Shown in pieces: positions 19,760 through 28,002 of a stretch of DNA of 64,000 bases. Numbering within the stretch: the stretch's first letter is position 1; every line of letters starts with the position of its first letter. The translations under genes were made by a program, and so were the position numbers. A model generated the notes under the pieces. It had not been told where the DNA came from. It searched no databases and saw only the letters and a list, made by a program, of their open reading frames with translations. Source of the DNA: Nostoc sp. LEGE 06077 (GTDB taxonomy: Bacteria; Cyanobacteriota; Cyanobacteriia; Cyanobacteriales; Nostocaceae); contig NZ_JADEWI010000010.1 of assembly GCF_015207705.1 (NCBI RefSeq), positions 105,382 through 169,381 on the forward strand. The letters run 5' to 3'.

Positions 19760-19903
19760 AACCGCTACAATACAAACGCTGAGTTGATTTTAACCTATGT
19801 TAAGGAGGCAGGAGGACGAAGGCAGGAGGCAGGAGGAAATCTTCGTAAATAAATTTAGGGGATTTAACAAGGCCAACACTTCATACTTCACACTTCATAC
19901 TTT

Positions 19904-21505
19904 CTAACTGTATCCATCCCAAGCAATGGGGAATGTGTAATCAGAAAATAGGGGAAAATTTTGATTGTCGCTGCGGGTTTCTTCATCCAAAACATTAACA
20001 ACTTTGTTATAAATATCTTCTGCTTGTTGGGGAGAATCACCAATGCTGGTTAATCCTAATTTGCCAAATTGAGAGAGACATCCCATTAAATGAAAGACGG
20101 TACCTGTTTCCGTGCCACTATCAAAGTGCAATCTGTGATGAGCAATAATGTCCATTAAATCGTTAGGTAATAATCCTCGATAGCGGTCTTTTTGCAGGTT
20201 ATCAGTGGCAATGTAGTATTTAGGACGACCTTGCTGACTATAAAATAATCCGGTGGAAAGGTCGTACCGGCCATTAGTTAATAATTTTAAGGTCATAAAA
20301 GGATGGGTCGTGCCACCTTTCCGCAAGTTAATTTCGATCGCCTGAATATCCCAATTATTATCACCTTGGTCTACGGTAATAAAATCAACGCCAAATCTTT
20401 CCAGTGCGCCTTTTTCTGCCAGTTTTCTGCCTACTTTTAAGCCTAATTGCTGTAATTGTAGGCGATAGCTTTCATCGGCGGGAAAGCGACACCCCAGATA
20501 AATTTGACCGTCTGGCCCTCCAAGAATTTGGTCGTGGGTAGAGAGAATTTCGACTTCGCCGTTCGGTGTGATGCGCCCTTGAACACTGGGAGATAGCTTA
20601 ATTTCTCCTTCGACAAATGCTTCGACAATTGCGCCTAATTCAGTTATTCGTCCCGAAAAATTTGCCCAAGTTTCTTGTTTGGCTTGAAAGCGCAAGGTGG
20701 AAAAGCGATCGCTAATTGCTGCTATTCTTTGCTCACTAGTAGCTTTCCCTGGTGCTAAATTCATCATTGGTCTTAAATCTAGCAGGGCGTTGCCTTCTCC
20801 AGAAATACCTTCGTTGAGTTTTACTACCATCCGTTTTAATGTTGGTTGGCGTTCCCATAAATCACTAGCTGCTTTTGCCAATTCTTGCTCAGTCCAGACT
20901 CTTGCACTACCATCTGGATGGGGAACTTTGCTTTCGGCAAAAATTTGCCGACTACCACTTTTTGTTCCCCAAATTTGTAAATCTGGTGCGGCTGCATATA
21001 ACGGCACATTCAATTTTAAAGATAATTCTGCTTCTAAATTTGTCGAGTTGTAGCAGATCATAAATGATTTTTCTAGCCTTAACGCTTGCTGAATTCGATT
21101 TAGTAAGCGGGGACGTTCTAAAATTTTTTGGCTCAGTGGTTGCGATGAAGAATCATAAGTAGAAAGCAAAAGTAAGCGATTGCGAGCATGAGAAAAGGGA
21201 ATGCCGGGCAGCAGTTGTAAATAGTAGTCAATAATACTAGGATGCAGTGGCATTGATGTGATATAAATTAGCCGAGTGCGAGGATTCCGCAACCGCATTA
21301 AAGCAAATAACAATCGTTCTTCGTAATGTTCACAACCTTCAATTTTTTGCAGTTCCCGCTGATCAAGACTCAGAGAAGGAACAACCACTATATCTGCTTC
21401 ACTATTATCGAATAGCTCAATAGTTTTCCAGCGATCGCGCAAAGTTGACTGCAAGTGGCGAAATTGATCAACCTGATCCAATTCCGAAATATTTAAAGTT
21501 ACCAT
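19904..21505 (-). CDS. ATP-grasp ligase related to peptide ligase PGM1
   Basis: 533 residues. The C-terminal half reads as an ATP-grasp fold: KRMVVKLNEGISGEGNALLDLR (nucleotide-binding strand and loop), ELGAIVEAFVEGE, RFGVDFITVDQG and WDIQAIEINLRKGGTTHPFMTLKLLTNG, with the Mg-binding E and N. The N-terminal half is a family-specific domain. The named homologue PGM1 forms the peptide bond to a non-ribosomal guanidine amino acid in pheganomycin synthesis. Here the carboxylate and amine substrates are unknown and no peptide precursor is seen nearby. Divergent from the phosphoribulokinase-like gene across about 310 bases. Confidence 0.75.
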   Translation of the reverse strand: MVTLNISELDQVDQFRHLQSTLRDRWKTIELFDNSEADIVVVPSLSLDQRELQKIEGCEHYEERLLFALMRLRNPRTRLIYITSMPLHPSIIDYYLQLLPGIPFSHARNRLLLLSTYDSSSQPLSQKILERPRLLNRIQQALRLEKSFMICYNSTNLEAELSLKLNVPLYAAAPDLQIWGTKSGSRQIFAESKVPHPDGSARVWTEQELAKAASDLWERQPTLKRMVVKLNEGISGEGNALLDLRPMMNLAPGKATSEQRIAAISDRFSTLRFQAKQETWANFSGRITELGAIVEAFVEGEIKLSPSVQGRITPNGEVEILSTHDQILGGPDGQIYLGCRFPADESYRLQLQQLGLKVGRKLAEKGALERFGVDFITVDQGDNNWDIQAIEINLRKGGTTHPFMTLKLLTNGRYDLSTGLFYSQQGRPKYYIATDNLQKDRYRGLLPNDLMDIIAHHRLHFDSGTETGTVFHLMGCLSQFGKLGLTSIGDSPQQAEDIYNKVVNVLDEETRSDNQNFPLFSDYTFPIAWDGYS

Positions 21506-21672
21506 AATCCTTACCCTATCTTGATCCCCAATAGTGGCATCTTTCTTCGGTATACCGCACAGTTAGTTAGATACACCTGACCCTTCATACTTCTTGACCG
21601 TACCAATTTTAGATTTTAGATTGCGTTTTGATTCAGGAAAAATTAAGTGTGCCTGATACTTAAATTATTTGG

Positions 21673-21714
21673 GCAACATCTCTATATATATCTCTTTATG
21701 TATAGAGATGTTGC
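21673..21714. repeat. 14-bp inverted repeat in the divergent promoter region
   Basis: GCAACATCTCTATA (21,673-21,686) and TATAGAGATGTTGC (21,701-21,714) are exact inverse copies around a 14-base spacer, midway between two divergent starts. It could be an operator for a dimeric regulator or a transcript hairpin. Confidence 0.5.
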
Positions 21715-21814
21715 AGACAAGAGTGTGATACAAGTTACTTGCTAATTCCCTTCTAAAATAAAACAACGGTGTCTGCAAAATTTCTTACTAATTTGTTTGT
21801 GTCGGGGGTGGGTA

Positions 21815-22756
21815 ATGAGCCGTCCAATAATTCTTGGGATTGTAGGTGATAGTGCTGCTGGTAAAACAACATTAACTAGGGGGATTGCTCAGGTACTTGG
21901 GCCAGAAAATGTCACGCTCATTTGTACAGATGATTACCACCGTTACGATCGCCAGCAACGTGCAGAAATTGGTATTACCGCCTTGCATCCTGACTGCAAC
22001 CATCTAGATATTATGCAGCAGCACCTGTCTCTACTCCGCACAGGACAACCAATTCTCAAGCCTGTTTACAGCCACAAAACTGGGTCTTTTGAGCCGCCAA
22101 TGTACATTAAGCCCAATAAATTTGTGATTATTGAAGGCTTACTTGGCTATTCTACCCGTGCCGCCCGCGATTGTTATGATGTCAAAGTGTACCTTGCGCC
22201 GCCTGAACCATTACGCGCTAAGTGGAAAGTGAAAAGAGACACCCTAAAACGCGGCTACACTCCCGAACAGGTATTGGCAGAATTAGACAAGCGTGAACCA
22301 GACTCAGAACAATTTATTCGCCCCCAACGACAATGGTCAGATATTGTCGTGAGTTTTTATCCACAAAAGGCAGAAGACGTGGATGAAACTAATGGTCATC
22401 TCAATGTACGTTTAGTCCTGCGTCCGACTATTCCTCATCCCGATTTCACACCAATTATCAATTTGAGTAATGGTGTTTCTGGGTCAGCAATTCGGCTGGG
22501 ATTAGACCGCGATATGAATAAACCAGTGGATGTCTTGGAAGTTGATGGTCACGCTACCTTAGAACAGGTAAATAAACTCGAACATATTATCTGTTCGGAT
22601 ATGCCCCATTTACGCAGTGTATGCGATCGCGAAAGTAACCCAGAATTAGGCAAAATTGCTGGGACAACTGGAGAAACCTTGCAAAGTTATCCCTTGGCTC
22701 TGACCCAGTTAATTATTACCTACCATATGCTCAAAGCGACACAAATTTATCAATAA
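21815..22756 (+). CDS. Phosphoribulokinase-like protein (PRK/uridine kinase superfamily)
   Basis: 313 residues from ATG 21,815, which follows GGGGGTGGGTA; an upstream TTG at 21,797 is less likely. The P-loop GDSAAGKTT spans 11-19, then CTDDYHRYDR and YSHKTGSFEPP, all typical of PRK. Canonical cyanobacterial PRK starts differently, with a GDSGCGKST loop whose Cys belongs to the redox/CP12 switch; here that Cys is an Ala. This is therefore probably the second PRK homologue of cyanobacteria, not the Calvin-cycle enzyme. Substrate unknown, possibly another sugar phosphate or nucleoside. Confidence 0.8.
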   Translation: MSRPIILGIVGDSAAGKTTLTRGIAQVLGPENVTLICTDDYHRYDRQQRAEIGITALHPDCNHLDIMQQHLSLLRTGQPILKPVYSHKTGSFEPPMYIKPNKFVIIEGLLGYSTRAARDCYDVKVYLAPPEPLRAKWKVKRDTLKRGYTPEQVLAELDKREPDSEQFIRPQRQWSDIVVSFYPQKAEDVDETNGHLNVRLVLRPTIPHPDFTPIINLSNGVSGSAIRLGLDRDMNKPVDVLEVDGHATLEQVNKLEHIICSDMPHLRSVCDRESNPELGKIAGTTGETLQSYPLALTQLIITYHMLKATQIYQ

Positions 22757-22921
22757 GAGGAACTGAGAATACCCACGTCTTCAGTCAGGTATTTGCAGAA
22801 GCAAATAATTTTTATCGTGGGCTGGAAATATCGTCGCCCAGAGACACGGAGAGGATAATTAGTGAGAAATTTATGCAAAAATCCTCTCAAAATCTCATAT
22901 CTCTGTGATTCATGTAAAACC

Positions 22922-23782
22922 TTACGCCGCGCAAAAAATAGGGGTAGGTGTACAACCTGCCCCTATTGTGCGTCCTATGGCTGTAGCTATGGGTTTTAAA
23001 GCATCTACTAAATTCACCATGTCTTCTAAAGATAATGCTTGACGGGCATCCGAAACGGATTTTTCTGGTTCTGGGTGACACTCGATAATTAATCCATCTG
23101 CACCACAAGCTACGGCGGCTTTGGTTACAGGTGCGACTAATTCTCGTTTCCCCACAGCGTGGGAAGGATCTACAATCACAGGCAAGTGAGTGATTTGTTT
23201 GAGGGCGGCGACTGCGCCTAAATCTAAGACGTTGCGGGTGTAATCATCGAAGCTGCGAATACCACGTTCGCACAGCACTACATTGGGATTTCCATGACTG
23301 AGGATATATTCAGCAGCCATGACGAATTCTTCTATGGTGGCGGCTAAACCACGTTTGAGCAAAATTGGTTTATCAACTTGTCCCAAGGCTTTGAGTAAAT
23401 CGAAATTCTGCATATTGCGGCTACCAACTTGCAGCATATCAGCATGGGCGGCGACCACTTCAATTTGGGAAATTGCCATAACTTCTGTAACTACTGGCAT
23501 ATTGTAGAGCGATCGCACTCTGGCTAAAACTTCTAATCCGGCTTCTGCCATTCCCTGGAAAGCGTAAGGCGAGGTGCGAGGCTTGTAAACACCACCCCGT
23601 AAGGCTTGCACCGATGAAATTGATAGCTTTTGAGCAACTGTTTCCATTTGTTCTAAGCTTTCAACTGTGCAGGGGCCACCAATAATTACTAATTCTTTGC
23701 CACCGAAGGCGACTGTCTCTGAGAGTTTAACAATTGTTTGGTGATCAGGATGGGATTGGGCGGCAAGTTTGGCGTTAACCAT
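22922..23782 (-). CDS. aroF: 3-deoxy-7-phosphoheptulonate synthase (DAHP synthase, AroF type)
   Basis: 286 residues. Signature blocks are IIGGPCTVES, ALRGGVYKPRTSPYAFQG, DMLQVGSRNMQNFDLL, PILLKRG, VLCERGIRSFDDYTRN, PVIVDPSHAVG and IIECHPEPEKS, which carry the metal ligands (Cys, His, Glu, Asp) and phosphate-binding residues of type I-beta DAHP synthases. It condenses phosphoenolpyruvate and erythrose 4-phosphate, the first committed step to Phe, Tyr and Trp. It lacks the N-terminal ACT-like and chorismate-mutase domains used for feedback control in relatives, so control may rest on its leader, which contains two aromatic-rich leader peptides and two terminators. Confidence 0.93.
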   Translation of the reverse strand: MVNAKLAAQSHPDHQTIVKLSETVAFGGKELVIIGGPCTVESLEQMETVAQKLSISSVQALRGGVYKPRTSPYAFQGMAEAGLEVLARVRSLYNMPVVTEVMAISQIEVVAAHADMLQVGSRNMQNFDLLKALGQVDKPILLKRGLAATIEEFVMAAEYILSHGNPNVVLCERGIRSFDDYTRNVLDLGAVAALKQITHLPVIVDPSHAVGKRELVAPVTKAAVACGADGLIIECHPEPEKSVSDARQALSLEDMVNLVDALKPIATAIGRTIGAGCTPTPIFCAA

Positions 23783-23844
23783 TGTTTGATTCTCCGAAAG
23801 TATGAAGTCTGAAGTCTAAAGTCTGAAATGAAGAAAGTCTGTCA

Positions 23845-23874
23845 CAAAAAAACCCGGAAACTGATAGTTCCGGG
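23845..23874 (-). terminator. aroF attenuator terminator B (promoter-distal one)
   Basis: Read on the minus strand: CCCGGAAC-tatca-GTTTCCGGG followed by seven T, ending about 60 bases before the aroF ATG. The 5' arm CCCGGA can alternatively pair with TCCGGG inside the last sense codons of leader peptide B (+ coordinates about 23,907-23,912), a candidate antiterminator. Confidence 0.75.
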
Positions 23875-23903
23875 CGCGTTCTGACTGATTGACATGACGC
23901 TAT

Positions 23904-23969
23904 TTACCCGGAGTTTGCTCTAGGCCAAAAGTAAAAGCTGTAAAACCAGTTGTTTAAATTAGTCGTCAT
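23904..23969 (-). CDS. Aromatic-rich leader peptide B of aroF (21 residues)
   Basis: AGGAG lies eight bases before the ATG at 23,969. The ORF has 21 codons, of which residues 7-15 read NWFYSFYFW: seven of nine are aromatic, and Trp, Phe and Tyr are all represented. TAA at 23,904 follows a TCCGGG segment that could pair with the 5' arm of terminator B. Expected behaviour, by analogy with trp and phe leaders: a ribosome stalled at aromatic codons leaves TCCGGG free to block the terminator, while a ribosome reaching the stop covers it and permits termination. CATGACG at the start is also complementary to CGTCATG just after the stop. Confidence 0.75.
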   Translation of the reverse strand: MTTNLNNWFYSFYFWPRANSG

Positions 23970-23985
23970 GCTCGATACTCCTAAA

Positions 23986-24017
23986 AACAAAAAACCGCAG
24001 AGTAGGCTTCTGCGGTT
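23986..24017 (-). terminator. aroF attenuator terminator A (promoter-proximal one)
   Basis: Minus-strand hairpin AACCGCAGA-agcctac-TCTGCGGTT followed by TTTT and then G and more T. The 3' arm GCGGTT can also pair with AACCGC at + 24,024-24,029, which itself pairs with GGCGGTT inside leader A (24,060-24,066). These mutually exclusive pairings are the usual logic of an attenuator. Confidence 0.75.
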
Positions 24018-24047
24018 CATCGGGCGGTTTCCAGTCGGAAACGTGAC

Positions 24048-24104
24048 TCACTCCCGGTGAACCGCCTTACGCCAAAAATAAAAGTAGTAATTGTGGCTGA
24101 ACAT
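24048..24104 (-). CDS. Aromatic-rich leader peptide A of aroF (18 residues)
   Basis: ORF from ATG 24,104 to TGA 24,048. Residues 5-11 read NYYFYFW: five consecutive Tyr/Phe codons and a Trp codon. No clear Shine-Dalgarno sequence precedes it, unlike leader B. The segment GGCGGTT that codes residues 14-15 is part of the alternative stem. The near-identical aromatic core of the two peptides (YYFYFW here, FYSFYFW in B), together with a terminator after each, is the evidence that both are real regulatory ORFs. Confidence 0.7.
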   Translation of the reverse strand: MFSHNYYFYFWRKAVHRE

Positions 24105-24372
24105 ATATACTGCGCTGAGATACAAAATTAAATATGTAGCTTCCTTGAGCTTCACAATAACAAAAGCGATCTCTCCCGTCAAGCACCACACAACATCAAA
24201 AAAACGATAGACTCATTACAACTCTGGGAATGGAGGCTTGTGGCAGGTTGGTAACTGAAAAATAAGCTAAAGGGCATGAGAATGAGGAGAGTCAGTTCTC
24301 ACCAGCCCTAACAAGCTTGGTTATGCAACTTTGCACGAACACACATACTTTTGCGGAAAACTCAGTTTTATT

Positions 24373-24867
24373 ATGCCCAGTTCCAAAATCTTCAGCAAAC
24401 CTTTTGATGCTCATGAAGTTTACCCTTGCCCAGTTTGCCGAGTTGGTAAGATTTCACAGATGCCATTAATGGAGACTATGGCTTGTGATTTCTGTCAAGA
24501 GATTTTTACTGTCAATATAGAGCAACAGCAAATAAAAATGCCTTCGCGGCAACCGCCTTTAGTTTGGCGTTGGAATGGCTTTAGTTGGACAGAAGCTCAA
24601 TTAGAAGGTGTGGAGTTAGGTTGGGGTTATGGAATAGCGGCGATCGCTTTTATATTTATGCCCACAACTTTAATTGGCATCGTTGCTTTCTACTTTCCCC
24701 CATCAATTGATTCTCCCCTCAGTTGGATACCATACATCTGGACTATTTTAACTTTTTTGTCACATTTATCTATCATTCTGTGGATTATTGTTGAGGTTTA
24801 TCAAATTCCTGTTGCAGCATATTTCCGAGCGATGAATCGATGGCGAAATGGAGAAATAGGAAGATGA
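24373..24867 (+). CDS. Membrane protein with N-terminal zinc ribbon
   Basis: 164 residues from ATG 24,373 (MPSSKIFSKPF); the frame is open to 24,331 but the extension looks non-coding. A four-Cys zinc ribbon (CPVCRVG .. CDFCQEIF) is followed by a WRWNGFSW segment and two membrane spans (about 87-110 and 125-150 of the protein). I do not recognise a function. It is 58 bases upstream of the J-domain gene and in the same direction. Confidence 0.7.
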   Translation: MPSSKIFSKPFDAHEVYPCPVCRVGKISQMPLMETMACDFCQEIFTVNIEQQQIKMPSRQPPLVWRWNGFSWTEAQLEGVELGWGYGIAAIAFIFMPTTLIGIVAFYFPPSIDSPLSWIPYIWTILTFLSHLSIILWIIVEVYQIPVAAYFRAMNRWRNGEIGR

Positions 24868-24925
24868 CGGGGATACAGATAAAAAGAGACAATAACCATT
24901 GACTATTGACTATTAACAACATCTT

Positions 24926-25654
24926 ATGAACGACTTGGAGCGGTATTATCGAGTCTTGGAATTAGAGCCTGGTGCAACACTTGACGAAGTAAACCAGGCT
25001 TATAAAGATTTAGTCTTTGTGTGGCATCCCGATCGCCTTCCCAAAGATAATATCCGCTTGCAACAAAAAGCTCAAGAAAAGCTCAAGGCAATAAATGAAG
25101 CGCGGGACAAGTTGCGCTCTTTTAACGGGAATTCTGCCAATGGTAAGCACCATTCCACTTCACATACACATTCACCTGCATACACTCATTCACCTTCATA
25201 CACCCATTCGCCTTCACACACCCAGTCACCCCAACCAAAAAGATCACCACAACCCACACCGCAACCCACACCACAACCGCCAAAGCCAGGTACAGATTTG
25301 AGTGGCAAAGATTTTAGTCGAGCTAATTTAAGTAATAAAGATTTATCTGGGAGAAACTTGAGTTACGCTAATTTAAGTGGAGCAGATCTCAGTGATACTT
25401 TTATGCACAAAGTTATTCTCAGAGGTGCAAATTTGTCAGAGGCAAATTTATTTAGAGCTAACCTACTTTTAGCAGACCTCAGAGAAGCCAATTTACGTAA
25501 TACTAACTTAATTGGTGCAGATCTCAGTGGCGCTGATTTGCGTGGAGCCGACTTAACAGGCGCACGCATTCGTTCTGGCGATCGCTTGCTAGTGAAACTG
25601 ATTGGTGCTAACTTAGCAGGTGCAATTATGCCAGATGGTAACACTTATAGTTAA
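24926..25654 (+). CDS. J-domain plus pentapeptide-repeat protein
   Basis: 242 residues. Residues 1-68 form a DnaJ-type J-domain with the HPD motif (VWHPDRLP). Residues about 78-125 are a repetitive His/Ser/Thr/Pro linker (units of THSP, then QPTP). Residues about 127-240 are A(N/D)LSX pentapeptide repeats (beta-helix). The J-domain should recruit and stimulate DnaK; the pentapeptide part would be the client or location module. The fusion is seen repeatedly in cyanobacteria and lacks the Gly/Phe and zinc-finger parts of DnaJ, so it is a specialised co-chaperone. Confidence 0.88.
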   Translation: MNDLERYYRVLELEPGATLDEVNQAYKDLVFVWHPDRLPKDNIRLQQKAQEKLKAINEARDKLRSFNGNSANGKHHSTSHTHSPAYTHSPSYTHSPSHTQSPQPKRSPQPTPQPTPQPPKPGTDLSGKDFSRANLSNKDLSGRNLSYANLSGADLSDTFMHKVILRGANLSEANLFRANLLLADLREANLRNTNLIGADLSGADLRGADLTGARIRSGDRLLVKLIGANLAGAIMPDGNTYS

Positions 25655-26055
25655 GTTGCTTTTTATCTTAACTTGCGTATTAATAAATCAGGGCAATCGC
25701 CATCTCTTTTAACTTTGGTGAAAGTAGAATTTGATAAATTATCACCAGCGGATTACAAATTATAAACATATCTAAAACTCCTATTGATTTTTGCAAAATT
25801 GGGGACAACTTCCAGAGTTTTTTTGGTTCTCTATTCCCTCCCTACAAAAATAATTTCTCCGAATCAAATCTAATTCACATATAAAAATTACGTATTTTAA
25901 CTAAGTTCAAATTGAAATTTATCACAGAAAATATATTAATCAATATTTTTGTTGCATCTCCTGCATTTTGTCAGCTGCCACTAGTCGCGTCAGTATGGCT
26001 GACACTACAAATTTAAGTTAGGCTAAAGCCATTTGTGTGGGGATGACAAATATAT
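25655..26055. other. Intergenic region, no gene seen
   Basis: 400 AT-rich bases ahead of the sensor kinase. The only structure noted is TGTCAGC/GCTGACA around 25,967-26,002. Promoter expected. Confidence 0.4.
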
Positions 26056-27843
26056 ATGCGATCTGCTAAGGCAAAAAATGCTTCTGTGAAAGATAATCAG
26101 ACTACTAATTTCTCTACAAAAGAGTCTCTAACTCAATCGCCATTAAATCATCAAACTTGGATTGTCGGGCTAGTTAATAATCTTAGTATCAGTAAAAAAA
26201 TTGCTTGGGGTTATACCTTAGCTCTCAGCGTTGCTGTTGTTGGAACAGTAGCGGGATTTATCCTCGGAGATTACTATCAGCGACAAGCCATAATCCAGAA
26301 ACAAGAAAAATGGCAAGAAAGTCAGCTAATTCGGAATCTTCATGCTGTTTTACTAGAATTACAAGCCCATCAAGGAAAAATCTTAGTTTTTACAGATTTA
26401 GAACATTGGCAAGAAGAACGCACTCATCTAGTACAACACTCTGCTGAACTCCAACAACTTTGGTTAGATTTGACAAATTATCTTAATAAGTATCCTAACA
26501 AAAAGATATCCAATTTTTTGCAAACTTATGAAACTAGTTCTATAGCTTATAGCCAGCAAATAACGGCACTATTAAACCAAGGTGACACATCTAATTTAAA
26601 AGCAGAGAATATCGCCCTAGCAAAAAAACAACTGTTAACTTTAACTCAGAGCAATATATATATTCAATTACATAAGAGTACAGATGCTTTAGATCAATTA
26701 CTTGAAGCTTCCGATCAGAATTTTCAACGTAAAGAAGTGGCGGTATTAGCTACACAGAAGGTGCGAGACAGAATTATTATTATCAGTATGCTGTTATCGG
26801 TGGCGATCGCTATTTTACTCGCTCACTACACCAGTCGGGCGATCGCGCGTCCACTTAAAGCTGTTCATGATATCGCACTGAAAGTTACGCAAGAATCTAA
26901 CTTTAATTTGCAAGCACCAGTCACCACAGCCGATGAAGTGGGGATGTTAGCCGACTCTCTCAATCAACTCATTCAACGAGTTAATACTCTTTTGGCAGAG
27001 CAAAAAGCCGAAGCATCTCGACAGTTAATTCAAAATGAAAAAATGTCTAGTCTCGGACAGATGTTAGCGGGAGTAGCGCACGAAATCAATAACCCCGTCA
27101 ACTTTATGTATGGGAATCTTCAGCATACTAACGCTTATTTTCAAAATTTATTAATGCTGCTTGAAGCCTACCAAGGTAAAATCCAAGATGATGAACTAGA
27201 TGCCTTAGCTGAAGAGATTGACTTAGACTTTATCAAACAAGACTTGCCAAAATTATTACAATCCATGCAAGTTGGTGCTAAACGCGCCAAAGAAATTGTT
27301 TTAAGCTTGAAAAACTTTTCGCGTTTAGATGAAACTGAATTCCATGCAGTAGATATCCACGCTTGTATTGAAAGTACATTATTAATTCTGAATAATCGCC
27401 TGAAAAAAAGAATCACTGTAGTTAAAAAATATGGTGAACTACCTAATATCCAAGGCTATGGTGGTGCATTATATCAAGTATTTATGAATATTCTATCGAA
27501 TGCCATTGATGCTTTAGAAGAGTCTGATAATGAAGAAATAAATCAAGAAATTATCATTGCTACACAATGTCTAGATGCAGAGTGGATACAAATAAAAATT
27601 TCTGATAATGGTTCGGGGATTTCGCCAGAGTATCAACAAAAGATATTTGAAACTTTTTTTACGACAAAACCTATTGGAGTCGGTACAGGTTTGGGTTTAT
27701 CAATTAGTTATCAAATTATTGTCGAAAAACATCTCGGCCAGCTAACTTGCGAATCAGAACTTGGAGAAGGAACAACATTTGCGATCGCTTTACCTATCAA
27801 ACACCCAACCGCAGATGAAAAAAGTGAGGATTCTAGCGATTAA
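26056..27843 (+). CDS. Membrane sensor histidine kinase (HAMP, HisKA, HATPase)
   Basis: 595 residues. Two membrane spans (about 53-73 and 236-256) enclose a helical, mostly charged input domain resembling a four-helix-bundle sensor. A HAMP linker follows (RAIARPLKAVHDIALKV), then HisKA with the phospho-acceptor His342 in GVAHEINNPVNF, and HATPase with the N box (NILSNAIDAL), DNGSGI and GLGLSISYQI. All kinase motifs are intact. The ligand is unknown. No response regulator gene is adjacent, so this is an orphan kinase as is common in cyanobacteria. Its kinase core is of the same subtype as the C-terminus of the 1,922-residue protein at 44-50 kb. Confidence 0.92.
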   Translation: MRSAKAKNASVKDNQTTNFSTKESLTQSPLNHQTWIVGLVNNLSISKKIAWGYTLALSVAVVGTVAGFILGDYYQRQAIIQKQEKWQESQLIRNLHAVLLELQAHQGKILVFTDLEHWQEERTHLVQHSAELQQLWLDLTNYLNKYPNKKISNFLQTYETSSIAYSQQITALLNQGDTSNLKAENIALAKKQLLTLTQSNIYIQLHKSTDALDQLLEASDQNFQRKEVAVLATQKVRDRIIIISMLLSVAIAILLAHYTSRAIARPLKAVHDIALKVTQESNFNLQAPVTTADEVGMLADSLNQLIQRVNTLLAEQKAEASRQLIQNEKMSSLGQMLAGVAHEINNPVNFMYGNLQHTNAYFQNLLMLLEAYQGKIQDDELDALAEEIDLDFIKQDLPKLLQSMQVGAKRAKEIVLSLKNFSRLDETEFHAVDIHACIESTLLILNNRLKKRITVVKKYGELPNIQGYGGALYQVFMNILSNAIDALEESDNEEINQEIIIATQCLDAEWIQIKISDNGSGISPEYQQKIFETFFTTKPIGVGTGLGLSISYQIIVEKHLGQLTCESELGEGTTFAIALPIKHPTADEKSEDSSD

Positions 27844-28002
27844 AATTGTGTAATCAACAATATTTAATAATAAATAACTTTATTTTAACTGCTCATTATT
27901 TGAAATAATAGATATTTTTTGACTCTAGAAGACGGTAACATTATTTATATAACAATTGATAATAATACAGATCATCAGAGTCAAGTAAGAGAAGAAACCT
28001 CA

